Shown one piece after another: positions 1 to 7,582 of a DNA stretch of 64,000 nt. The notes beneath the pieces were generated by a model that made no database searches, was not told the origin of the DNA, and saw only the letters and a program-made list of their open reading frames with translations. Location: NCBI GenBank assembly GCA_030949405.1, contig JAUZSN010000002.1:310001-374000 (forward strand), in the 5' to 3' direction. This DNA comes from Methylococcales bacterium. Its GTDB lineage: Bacteria > Pseudomonadota > Gammaproteobacteria > Methylococcales > Methylomonadaceae. Position 1 is the stretch's first letter. The number at the start of each line of letters is the position of its first letter. The position numbers and the translations under genes are program-made.

Positions 1-2137
1 TCCCTGTATTAGAATTGATAATTCGAGAGCTTAATCCAACAGAGAGTTGGTTGGTATTTTGAATTCGATCTAACCCACTGTAGCTGTATTCTCTAAACAA
101 GCTGTTGTAGGTGAAATCATTGAGTGCCGTATCAAAAATGGGAATGTCATCTTGATTGGTTTCAGGAACATAAAGGTAAAATACTCTAGGTTCTATGGTA
201 TGTAAAAGATTAGAGCTGCCGAACTTAAAGGATTTTTCAAAAAATAAGCCACTATCAACCGAGGCGATGGGTAAGCCTCGGCTGATACTATTGGATTTTC
301 CTGCCAGTTGGTTGTTTAATTCGTACTGTGTATATTGAAATGACAGTTTAGGGGTGATATAAGAGCCTGCGCCAATTATCGGTAAGCTGATGGAAGGTTT
401 GGTATTAAAACGGTGACCTGTGACGCTGTTTGAACGATAAAAGTTGGTATAACTATTATTCATATCAAGATCAACAGGGATCGTTGAATCAAATGAATGC
501 GCGAGGTTGAGTGATAATTCAGGCAGTTTTAAGTAGGGGCGAAATTCATTAGGAATGGTTCGATCAATGGTTTGATAACTTTCGCCGCGCGCTAAAAATG
601 AAATGCCTTGTTGTTGATAACGAAGATCCGCTCGACTTCTCACGTGTCGTCTATCTGAAATGCTTAAGGTATCGCCTAACTCATCAAGATAATCATCATC
701 TGAAATGTAGTTAAGATCTATATCGGCACTTAATCCCGGTGCAAATTGAGTTAAATTTTTAATTTGCCCATGATATCGCGCACGATCACGTAATTCATCA
801 TACGGCATGTATTCTATGCCTACGGAGCCTCGGGTCATTCCCGTTAAATATCGAAATTCGCCGCCTAATAATGCACCCCGTTTACTTAAGTAGCGGGGTC
901 GTATGGTGGCATCAAAGTTAGGGGCGATATTCCAATAAAAAGGGATTTCAATATCAACCCCATTTTCTTCATTTGATCCCCAACTAGGAAATAACAATCC
1001 TGAAGTTCGACGATCATCAATAGGAAAGTTAATATAAGGGGTATAAAGAAGGGGAACGCCTTTGAATTCTAACCAAGCATTTGTTGCCGCTCCCAGTCCT
1101 GTTTTTTTGTTCATTTTGAAGCGATCCGCATGAATAATCCAATCTTGATTCCCTGGGCGACAACTGGTGTAGGAGGCTTCTTTATAATGGGATAGCATGT
1201 CGCTGTCTCGATAGGCAACGTCAGCACTTCCTCTGATGGGGCCATCGAGTGAAATAAATAAAACATCCCGTAAAATGGATTGATCGGTTGCAAAATGCAA
1301 GGAGGCACTGTTACTAAATAAGGCGAGGCCATCTTCACTATAATACACTTGTCCTTGTGTATCCATCATATCAGAGACGGTATCATAACTGGCCTTACTC
1401 GCGCGAAGGTGTTGGTCAGCCCGTCGCATTTCAACATTTCCTGAAAACCCTGTGATTTCACCCTCAAGTAGTTCAGAATGATCCGAGGTTATATCAAGCG
1501 GGGTTGACTCTCTAAGATGTTTTCTGGGCATTCTACTTTTTACGATAGGTTGACGACTATCACATTGCCCCCAAGGGTCGTAAGAAAATTCGGTAAGTAA
1601 GTTTTTAAACGCACTTTCTTGTTGTCGATTGAACGCGGGATCGAGAAAAATACTGCCTGCTTGAGACTCGTTTTCAATGGTTTGTTTTTTCCCTTTGGGA
1701 TCAACGCCGACTAATTGACAATCCCAATTTTTATCTTGGGTGTTCGGTAAACAGTTCCAGCCATCAGGATTAGCGGCTTGCTTTGGCGGTGCCGCAACAG
1801 GACTATTCATAATGGCATTCGGGGTTACCACGGCAGAAATGGGGGCAGGATCCGTCGCGAGTTTAACGTTAATTTCTTGTTCGATTTTAGGGACAGGTAC
1901 GGGATCTTTTTGAGTTGATATAACCGGTAATGTCGGTTCAGCTAATGGTTTTTTAACCTGAGTCTGGGTATTTTCTGAGGGTAATCCCTCTGTTTCTACA
2001 GGTTGAGAGGATGAGGGTAATTGGGTGATGCAGGACCACTCACCGGCTTCATTTTTTTGGCAATTCCAATCCGCCGTTGCCGCAAAATTAAACGGTGCAT
2101 AGATCAAAAGGGAAACAACAACAAGATGACGGTTCAT
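1..2137 (-). CDS. lptD: LPS-assembly outer-membrane protein LptD (C-terminus beyond window)
   Basis: LptD is the outer-membrane barrel that, with LptE, inserts lipopolysaccharide into the outer leaflet. The reading frame is open from an ATG at 2137 to the left edge, about 712 codons, so the last part of the barrel is missing. A signal peptide of about 20 residues ends near FNFAATA. It is followed by two short W-x-C...W-x-C segments in a Pro/Thr-rich stretch to about residue 190, then an OstA-type beta-jellyroll (about 200-330) with repeated GxVxMRRxD and LRASKASYD-like strands, then alternating aromatic barrel strands. The family is normally about 750-900 aa. It is divergent from amgK, as in pseudomonads and methanotrophs. 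The Pro/Thr-rich spacer with two Cys pairs before the OstA domain is longer than in E. coli. The identification rests on domain pattern and neighbourhood. Confidence 0.9.
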   Translation of the reverse strand, partial: MNRHLVVVSLLIYAPFNFAATADWNCQKNEAGEWSCITQLPSSSQPVETEGLPSENTQTQVKKPLAEPTLPVISTQKDPVPVPKIEQEINVKLATDPAPISAVVTPNAIMNSPVAAPPKQAANPDGWNCLPNTQDKNWDCQLVGVDPKGKKQTIENESQAGSIFLDPAFNRQQESAFKNLLTEFSYDPWGQCDSRQPIVKSRMPRKHLRESTPLDITSDHSELLEGEITGFSGNVEMRRADQHLRASKASYDTVSDMMDTQGQVYYSEDGLALFSNSASLHFATDQSILRDVLFISLDGPIRGSADVAYRDSDMLSHYKEASYTSCRPGNQDWIIHADRFKMNKKTGLGAATNAWLEFKGVPLLYTPYINFPIDDRRTSGLLFPSWGSNEENGVDIEIPFYWNIAPNFDATIRPRYLSKRGALLGGEFRYLTGMTRGSVGIEYMPYDELRDRARYHGQIKNLTQFAPGLSADIDLNYISDDDYLDELGDTLSISDRRHVRSRADLRYQQQGISFLARGESYQTIDRTIPNEFRPYLKLPELSLNLAHSFDSTIPVDLDMNNSYTNFYRSNSVTGHRFNTKPSISLPIIGAGSYITPKLSFQYTQYELNNQLAGKSNSISRGLPIASVDSGLFFEKSFKFGSSNLLHTIEPRVFYLYVPETNQDDIPIFDTALNDFTYNSLFREYSYSGLDRIQNTNQLSVGLSSRIINSNTG

Positions 2138-2237
2138 GATTAGTTTTTTAGCTTATTAATACAAAAATCGAATAGAATGTGAACCCACTATTCTACCTTA
2201 AATTTAATTATTACTTTTAATAAAAGCCTTAATCTTT

Positions 2238-3236
2238 ATGACAACTACTGATAAACGAGCCACTGCTATTTTAAATTGGCTAACAAATGATATTTCTTTA
2301 GACGTACGTTCTTTTGAAATGGCCTCAAGTGATGCTAGTTTCAGGCGTTACTTTAGGCTTCATGATGCTCAAGAATCGTACATCGTTATGGATGCACCGC
2401 CTGATAAGGAAGCTATTACCCCTTTTATTAATGTGGCTATGTTATTAAAAAAGGCAGGTGTTAATGTGCCGACTATTTATCATCAAAATGTTCCACAGGG
2501 ATTTTTAGTCCTCACTGATTTTGGGTCAACGTGTTTATTAGATCAGCTTGATAATGAAAATGCCGATGAGCGTTATCAATTAGCATTGGATGAATTATTT
2601 AAATTACAATCAACGGTTATTGCCACGTATCCAACCCCCTTACCTTATTATGATAAAGCCTTATTAACCAATGAATTATCCCTTTTTTATGACTGGTTTA
2701 CTCAGCAATTAATGGGAAAAACGATTCCTGTTCCTTTACAACATGATTTAAATACACTCTTAATTGATTCCGCTTTAGAGCAACCCCAAGTTTGTGTTCA
2801 TAGAGATTATCATTCCCGTAATTTAATGGTTGTTGATTCAACCTCACTTGGGGTAATTGATTTTCAAGATGCGGTCATTGGAGCTATTACCTATGATTTA
2901 GTTTCATTACTGCGTGATTGCTATATTGCATGGCCTCCCGAACGTTTAGAGGGATGGCTTAAATCGTATTATCAACGTTTAGTTGATGATGAAATGCTTA
3001 AAGTTTCTTTTGACACCTTTCAACGTTGGTTTGATTTAATGGGGTTGCAACGCCATCTAAAGGTCTTGGGTATTTTTTCACGACTCTATTTGCGTGATAA
3101 TAAAGCGAGTTATTTAGCCGATATTCCACAAACAATGGCTTATGTTGAACAAATTTGCCAACGCTATTCAGAATTAACTGAATTTTATCGTTGGCTTAAT
3201 CATGAAATTCTTCCTACCTATCAACAAAAATTATGA
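2238..3236 (+). CDS. amgK: N-acetylmuramate/N-acetylglucosamine kinase AmgK
   Basis: Anomeric sugar kinase of the MurNAc recycling route that bypasses de novo UDP-MurNAc synthesis. It phosphorylates MurNAc or GlcNAc at C1 in the cytoplasm. The 332-aa protein has the aminoglycoside phosphotransferase fold: an N-lobe with SSDASFRRYFR, a Brenner motif CVHRDYHSRNLM near residues 186-197 with the catalytic Asp, and the metal-binding GVIDFQDAVIGAITYDL near 206-222. The start at 2238 gives the family length. The stop overlaps the next ATG by four bases (ATGA), which couples it to murU. The pair next to lptD is the standard arrangement in Pseudomonas-like Gammaproteobacteria, and that context supports AmgK over a generic phosphotransferase. 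Confidence 0.92.
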   Translation: MTTTDKRATAILNWLTNDISLDVRSFEMASSDASFRRYFRLHDAQESYIVMDAPPDKEAITPFINVAMLLKKAGVNVPTIYHQNVPQGFLVLTDFGSTCLLDQLDNENADERYQLALDELFKLQSTVIATYPTPLPYYDKALLTNELSLFYDWFTQQLMGKTIPVPLQHDLNTLLIDSALEQPQVCVHRDYHSRNLMVVDSTSLGVIDFQDAVIGAITYDLVSLLRDCYIAWPPERLEGWLKSYYQRLVDDEMLKVSFDTFQRWFDLMGLQRHLKVLGIFSRLYLRDNKASYLADIPQTMAYVEQICQRYSELTEFYRWLNHEILPTYQQKL

Positions 3237-3898
3237 AAGCAATGATTTTAGCGGCAGGACGGGGTGATCGAATGCGTCCATTAACGGATAAAACACCTAA
3301 GCCCCTGTTAAAAGTAAATGGGAAGCCTTTAATTCAATACACGATTGAAAATTTGGTTAAAGCTGGGTTTAAAGAAATCATTATTAATGTGGCTTATTTG
3401 GGGGTGCAAATTATTGAAATGCTGGGTAAGGGTCATCAATTTGGGGCAACGATTACTTATTCGGATGAAGGTAGCCAAGGATTAGAGACGGCAGGGGGAA
3501 TTATTAAGGCCTTACCTTTACTCGGCAATCAACCTTTTATTGTTATTAATAGTGATATTGCTTGTGATTTTCCACTGGAAAAACTTAAGCAGCAATCATT
3601 AAAATTAGCGCATTTAATTTTAGTTAATAATCCAGAATTTCATTTGGAAGGGGATTTTTCATTAGCTGAAAATGGAAAATTAGGCACGATAGAGAGCAAT
3701 CGTTATACCTTTAGTGGAATCGGCCTTTATCACCCGAAACTTTTTGAAAATTATGGTAACAATACATTGAAGCTAGGCCCTATTTTAAAAGAAGCGGCTA
3801 ACAAGGGAGACGTGTCAGGAGAGAAATTTGAAGGGTTATGGGTTGATATAGGAACACCTGAGCGGTTACAGGTTGTGAATGATCACTATAAATCTTAA
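3233..3898 (+). CDS. murU: N-acetylmuramate-1-phosphate uridylyltransferase MurU
   Basis: Nucleotidyltransferase that converts MurNAc-1-phosphate and UTP to UDP-MurNAc, the step after AmgK in cell-wall recycling. The 221-aa protein starts with the sugar-nucleotidyltransferase signature LAAGRGDRMRPLTDKTPKPLL near residues 6-26. It has a metal-binding Asp in VINSDIACDF (about 105-114) and a C-terminal LWVDIGTPERL motif that positions the sugar phosphate. It is translationally coupled to amgK through the ATGA overlap. RmlA/GlmU-like enzymes share the fold, but the short length and the operon partner fit MurU. Confidence 0.92.
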   Translation: MKAMILAAGRGDRMRPLTDKTPKPLLKVNGKPLIQYTIENLVKAGFKEIIINVAYLGVQIIEMLGKGHQFGATITYSDEGSQGLETAGGIIKALPLLGNQPFIVINSDIACDFPLEKLKQQSLKLAHLILVNNPEFHLEGDFSLAENGKLGTIESNRYTFSGIGLYHPKLFENYGNNTLKLGPILKEAANKGDVSGEKFEGLWVDIGTPERLQVVNDHYKS

Positions 3899-3940
3899 TT
3901 AAAAAACTCCCACATTATTTAATCAAATAAAGTGGGAGTT
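3899..3940 (-). terminator. Intrinsic terminator, minus strand (possibly bidirectional)
   Basis: A 9-bp stem AACTCCCAC/GTGGGAGTT at 3905-3913 and 3932-3940 is extended inward by TTATTT/AAATAA after one mismatch. Read on the minus strand, the hairpin is followed by a run of T (the A-run at 3901-3906), as expected for a terminator of the leftward gene ending at 4008. On the plus strand, after murU, there is no T-run, so termination there is less certain. Confidence 0.7.
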
Positions 3941-4007
3941 ATAGACTAAGTAGTATTTAATTCTATCTTTGGATGAATAGAGAAATACGTTTTAGCTTAC
4001 GTTTACA

Positions 4008-4769
4008 CTAAGGTGCAGGAGGTTGATCGCCTTCGCCTTCAGGTGCAGGTTGGTCGCCTTCTGGTGCAGGAGGAGGTTGATCGCCTTCACCTTCTGGAGC
4101 TGGTGGAGGAGGTTGATCACCTTCGCTAGGAGCAGGTTGAATGCCTTCACCTTCAGGAGCATTATCTAATTGCTCACCCAGTACATCGACTAAACCACCA
4201 TCAGAATCTTCACTGTCTTCATCACTTTGAAGCATTGCATCAATAGCAGGTTGGCAAGTTGCTTTATCTTCTAATTCACCAAAAACAACTTCATAATTAA
4301 GAGATTTTCCTCGTTGTTTTAAAACAACATCGAAAAAACCACCATCTAATTCTGGATTTCCAGATTGCAAAATTTTAACACAAGGGATAATTAACTCACC
4401 TCGTTCAAAATCGGCTCTAGCTCCGCCTGAAATTCTATCTCTTCGTTTTCCCATTTCAGGTTTTCCTGCATCAGCCCTACCTGCTTCGGATTTTCCCATT
4501 TCAGGTTTTCCCGCATCAGCCCTACCTGCTTCGGATTTTTCCATTTCAGGTTTTCCTGCATCAGACCTACCTGCTTCGGATTTTTCCATTTCAGGTTTTC
4601 CTGCATCAGACCTACCTGCTTCGGATTTTTCCATTTCAGGTTTTCCTGCATCAGGCCTACCTGCTTCGGATTTTTCCATTTCAGGTTTTCCCGCTTCTTC
4701 TCCGATAGCAAATACCGAACTTACGGATAAAATGGATATTATAGCAACGGCTAATATATTTTTTTTCAT
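4008..4769 (-). CDS. Secreted repeat protein with 14-residue tandem repeats, unknown function
   Basis: I do not recognise a family. The chosen start at 4769 has GGAGAG six bases upstream and gives a signal peptide (MKKN, hydrophobic core, cleavage after SVFA). The longer frame up to 4880 has no ribosome-binding site and a basic, non-signal N-terminus. The mature protein (about 230 aa) starts with six copies of a charged 14-residue unit of the type DAGKPEMEKSEAGR. A non-repetitive segment of about 75 residues follows, with two Cys (PCVKIL and ATCQPA), then an acidic stretch, then a Pro/Glu-rich tail built from PEGEGDQPPPA units. The 42-bp DNA repeat is a multiple of three, so copy-number change would keep the frame. 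It stands alone. A periplasmic or surface role is likely from the signal peptide; nothing more can be said. Confidence 0.7.
   Translation of the reverse strand: MKKNILAVAIISILSVSSVFAIGEEAGKPEMEKSEAGRPDAGKPEMEKSEAGRSDAGKPEMEKSEAGRSDAGKPEMEKSEAGRADAGKPEMGKSEAGRADAGKPEMGKRRDRISGGARADFERGELIIPCVKILQSGNPELDGGFFDVVLKQRGKSLNYEVVFGELEDKATCQPAIDAMLQSDEDSEDSDGGLVDVLGEQLDNAPEGEGIQPAPSEGDQPPPPAPEGEGDQPPPAPEGDQPAPEGEGDQPPAP
4449..4694. repeat. 42-bp tandem repeat, about six units
   Basis: Six near-identical 42-bp units encode the 14-residue repeat of the secreted protein. They differ by a few substitutions (Pro, Ser or Ala after Gly-Arg; Glu or Gly after Met). The units also leave a second frame on the same strand open (4391-4711), which is a by-product of the repeat and not a gene. 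Confidence 0.9.
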
Positions 4770-4925
4770 TTTCACTCTCCAGTTGAAAAAATTTGACAAA
4801 TTTACGTGCTGTCGGTATTGATTATATTTAATTAAGGTTTTTATGCAATTATTATGTCTTAAAAACGGGTTATTTATCACAAAAATTGAACCTAATGACC
4901 TTTAAAAGTGACTAAGGGATGATCT

Positions 4926-5210
4926 TTATTTTTCAACCCATTCTTGTAAGGCGGCAACAATTTCTTTTGCTTGCTTCGCACTTGAAATATTGAATTTAGA
5001 TTTTTGTTGATATTCACCATCGCGTTTTTGATAACGACGAATCGTGTATTTGTCGGCACTGTACTCTTCTTTTGTACGATTCCAGTCTTGATAACGGTAA
5101 ATAACCGTTGCCCACGCCCCTTTTGTTAAAACTTTTTTATCAAGTTCTTTAATTGTTTCTATACCACCGTCTTCATAGGTTACGGTAAGATCATCGACTG
5201 TTTCTGCCAT
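4926..5210 (-). CDS. Conserved hypothetical 94-aa protein
   Basis: Not recognised with certainty. It is a small soluble protein with a ribosome-binding site (AGGGAAA) seven bases before the ATG. The first half has acidic and beta-strand-like features (VTYEDGGIETIKELDKKVL). The middle is aromatic and basic (TVIYRYQDWNR, YTIRRYQKRDGEY). The end is amphipathic helix (AKQAKEIVAALQEWVEK). The strand-rich core followed by one long helix is reminiscent of the PC4/p15 single-strand-nucleic-acid-binding fold, but I see no diagnostic motif and give this only as a hypothesis. There is no signal peptide. It lies leftward and close to the repeat-protein gene, with 156 bases between them, so co-transcription is possible. 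Confidence 0.65.
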   Translation of the reverse strand: MAETVDDLTVTYEDGGIETIKELDKKVLTKGAWATVIYRYQDWNRTKEEYSADKYTIRRYQKRDGEYQQKSKFNISSAKQAKEIVAALQEWVEK

Positions 5211-5512
5211 AATGGTTTCCCTTTTAATTGAAATAAGCTATTTACTAAAGCCATATTCTACAATTATCCTGTAATGGTGCGTTAGCATCAATCATCATTT
5301 TAGTTTTAGTGCCTAAATTTTCACACTAAAAAATAGCTTCAAATGACTTTCGGCTAATTTAAAGCGAGTTAAAGGGTCGTCTTGACGCGAAGTATGACGT
5401 TATTTGATAGCCCCGCTTTAATTAAGGATTAGTCCTATAATATGACGATAGATGAACTAAAAATTAAACCCATAAATATCTTTTAACACTAGCCTAATAG
5501 GTATCATAAAAA
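5211..5512. other. Intergenic interval between divergent genes, candidate promoter
   Basis: The 302-base gap has no ORF. A perfect TATAAT at 5436-5441 lies 72 bases before the SoxYZ-like gene with no good -35 hexamer, so it is a weak promoter candidate. No other structure was recognised. Confidence 0.35.
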
Positions 5513-6349
5513 ATGAGATTATTACGAAACTATTTAATTCCTCTCCTTTGTTCTTTGGCGTTAACTCAAACTGTTATGGCCGCCCCAGATGACAGTTTAT
5601 GGAATAAAACACTTAAAACCAGCTATTTTGCAGGAAAAAACATTCAAGAATCTGATACGGTTATTGAATTAGAAACCCCTTATCGAGCAGAAGACCCCGC
5701 TTTAGTTCCAATAAAAATTATAAGTAAAATTAAGCAAACTAACGATCATTATATTAAGAAAATCACCGTTATCATTGATAAAAATCCCTATCCTTTTGTG
5801 GCTGAATTTGAATTAACGCCTAAAACAGGAAAAGCAGATTTAGCCATGCGGGTTAGAGTTAATACCTACAGTTATATTCGAGCAATTGCCGAAATGAATA
5901 ATGGACAGCTCCACATGTCTAAAAAGTTTGTTAAAGCAAGTGGCGGGTGTTCGGCCCCTATCGGTGCGGATTTAGAGACCGCGATGAAACGTTTAGGGAA
6001 AATGAAATTTAAAGTGAATAAAAAAATTAAACTGGGTGAACCCTCGTTAGCCCAGTTATTAATCAGTCATCCTAATATTACGGGGATGCAAATGGATCAA
6101 GTGACACGTTTTACTAAAAAGTCACATTTTATGGAAAAATTATCAATTAGCTTTAATGATCAACGTCTATTAACGGCAAAAACAGACATTGCAATTAGTG
6201 CCGATCCTAATTTTAGGTTCTATTTTATACCTGAAAAATCAGGGGTTTTAAAAGCTGAATTTAGCGATACATCCTGTGAAAGCCCGACCAGTCGTAAGGT
6301 GTGTACTCAAGGGAGAAAATACACACAAACGTATACGGTCGCGCCTTAA
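5513..6349 (+). CDS. Quinoprotein-dehydrogenase-associated SoxYZ-like carrier protein
   Basis: A fused SoxY-like plus SoxZ-like periplasmic protein of 278 aa. This family is known beside PQQ-dependent (XoxF-type) alcohol dehydrogenases in methylotrophs, where its substrate is not established. A signal peptide ends near VMAAP (residue 24). The SoxY-like domain (about 35-150) ends in SGGCSAP, an internal counterpart of the SoxY GGCGG swinging arm. The SoxZ-like immunoglobulin-type domain (about 190-265) contains FMEKLSISFNDQ and FRFYFIPEKSG. Two further Cys occur near the C-terminus (SCES, KVCTQ). No dehydrogenase gene is adjacent here, which is unusual. The gene is a main hint that the organism is methylotrophic. 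Confidence 0.85.
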   Translation: MRLLRNYLIPLLCSLALTQTVMAAPDDSLWNKTLKTSYFAGKNIQESDTVIELETPYRAEDPALVPIKIISKIKQTNDHYIKKITVIIDKNPYPFVAEFELTPKTGKADLAMRVRVNTYSYIRAIAEMNNGQLHMSKKFVKASGGCSAPIGADLETAMKRLGKMKFKVNKKIKLGEPSLAQLLISHPNITGMQMDQVTRFTKKSHFMEKLSISFNDQRLLTAKTDIAISADPNFRFYFIPEKSGVLKAEFSDTSCESPTSRKVCTQGRKYTQTYTVAP

Positions 6350-6369
6350 AAAGACGCTTAAATTTAAGA

Positions 6370-6393
6370 GCAATCAACGTTTAAGTTGATTGC
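6370..6393. terminator. Convergent hairpin between SoxYZ-like gene and dsbB
   Basis: A perfect 9-bp stem GCAATCAAC/GTTGATTGC with a 6-base loop sits between two convergent genes and overlaps the dsbB stop codon. There is no clear T-run on either strand, so it may be a weak bidirectional terminator. Confidence 0.45.
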
Positions 6394-6896
6394 TTACGTT
6401 TCATGTTTGAATATTGTAATAAACTCAAACAACCTAACATAATGAAAGCGACTAAAGTCCAGCCTGGAATACTTAAACCCAAAAATTCCCATAAAACCTC
6501 AGCACATTCGCCCGTGCCATTTAACATTAATTTTAGCGTATCAATTAAGGGAAAGTTATCAAAAATATAGCTTAACCCTGGGCCACATTCAGGAACTTGA
6601 TCTTTAGGCATATTTTGTATCCAAATATGCCGCCCTGAAACCAACGCACCTATTAAGGCCGCAATTGCACCCAAACAAGCATAAACCTTAACCCCTGTTT
6701 CTGATGGATTATGAAGGGCTGCGATAAGAAAAATAATCCCGACGAATAAAATCGCAATACGTTGAGAAATACATAATGGACACGGCTGTAAGTCCATGAT
6801 GAATTGAAAGAAAGCCCCGACCGATAACATCAAGACACAACTTACAAAGCCTAAGAAGAACCAAATTCTGGCATTAAATTTTATTATTTCAAACAT
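6381..6896 (-). CDS. dsbB: Disulfide bond formation protein DsbB
   Basis: Inner-membrane quinone reductase that reoxidises DsbA. The 171-aa protein has four transmembrane segments, near residues 12-30, 44-62, 68-88 and 145-163. The redox pair CPLC is at residues 39-42 after the first membrane segment. A second periplasmic Cys pair is at 104 (VPECGPG) and 131 (GTGECAEV), the expected DsbB arrangement. It starts exactly at the last base of the upstream RCK gene, so the K+ channel, RCK and dsbB genes form one transcription unit. No functional link between K+ gating and DsbB is known to me; co-transcription may simply be inherited. Confidence 0.93.
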   Translation of the reverse strand: MFEIIKFNARIWFFLGFVSCVLMLSVGAFFQFIMDLQPCPLCISQRIAILFVGIIFLIAALHNPSETGVKVYACLGAIAALIGALVSGRHIWIQNMPKDQVPECGPGLSYIFDNFPLIDTLKLMLNGTGECAEVLWEFLGLSIPGWTLVAFIMLGCLSLLQYSNMKRKQST

Positions 6897-7582
6897 TATT
6901 CAATATTTTTTTTAAAGAGCTTAATATCCCGTGATGGGCCCATAACAACTAAAATATCCCCTGCGTTAATTTTATGCTTTTTTTCAGCTAACGAAAAGTG
7001 CAAGGTGTCTTTGTGTTCTTTACTTACAATTCCAATTAAAATTAAATTAGCGGTTTCATCAATATTCAATTTACATAGTAAGCTATTTTCTAAAGAGCAG
7101 CCTTTAGAAATTTTAATTTCAGCCATATTCAAATCATGTCGACCAAAAACAGTATGATCTAAAATATTGGTCATATCAGGTTTTTTAATCAGTTCATGAA
7201 TTTTTCGCCCACAAATTTCATACGGGTCAATGATTTTATTTGCCCCCGCCGCTAAGAGTTTTTCGGCGGCGCCTTGATTTTCAACAATGGCAATAATATG
7301 TAAATTTTTATCTAATGCACGGGCGGATAAGGTTAAAAAAACATTATTGGCATCATTTGGAAAAAAGCAAAAAATAATCGCAACATCCGATCCAACTCCA
7401 ATAGCTCGTAAGTCATCATCACTTTGAAAATTTATACAGCTAATATCAACCTGATGTTCTTTTGCTTGTTCAATTTGTTTTTCATCATGCTCAACTATTA
7501 CGAGTTGATAGACTGATAAGTCCAAACGGGACATGGCTTCGATAGACAATCGGTTATAGCCAAAAATAACAATTTTTTTCAT
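6896..7582 (-). CDS. RCK (TrkA-N/TrkA-C) domain protein
   Basis: Soluble NAD-binding regulator of K+ transport. The 228-aa protein has a Rossmann start KKIVIFGYNRLS with the acidic VIVEHDE at the end of beta-2, a conserved GANKIIDPYEICGRKI hinge, and a TrkA-C domain at about 150-228 ending in GDILVVMGPSRDIKLF. The first glycine-rich loop is G-Y-N-R, without a canonical GxGxxG, so nucleotide binding may be altered. It overlaps the upstream channel gene by four bases and is probably a partner subunit that assembles with the channel's own RCK ring. Confidence 0.82.
   Translation of the reverse strand: MKKIVIFGYNRLSIEAMSRLDLSVYQLVIVEHDEKQIEQAKEHQVDISCINFQSDDDLRAIGVGSDVAIIFCFFPNDANNVFLTLSARALDKNLHIIAIVENQGAAEKLLAAGANKIIDPYEICGRKIHELIKKPDMTNILDHTVFGRHDLNMAEIKISKGCSLENSLLCKLNIDETANLILIGIVSKEHKDTLHFSLAEKKHKINAGDILVVMGPSRDIKLFKKNIE

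Noticed and set aside
3905-3940. Hairpin as a terminator of murU on the plus strand
   Set aside because: No T-run on the plus strand; the T-run is on the minus strand, so it was assigned to the leftward gene.
4449-4694. 42-bp direct repeats as a CRISPR array or an iteron origin
   Set aside because: No unique spacers; units are coding and in frame.
4391-4711. Second open frame of 106 codons on the same strand as the repeat protein
   Set aside because: It is open only because the 42-bp repeat has no stop in that frame; no start signal and no non-repeat conservation.
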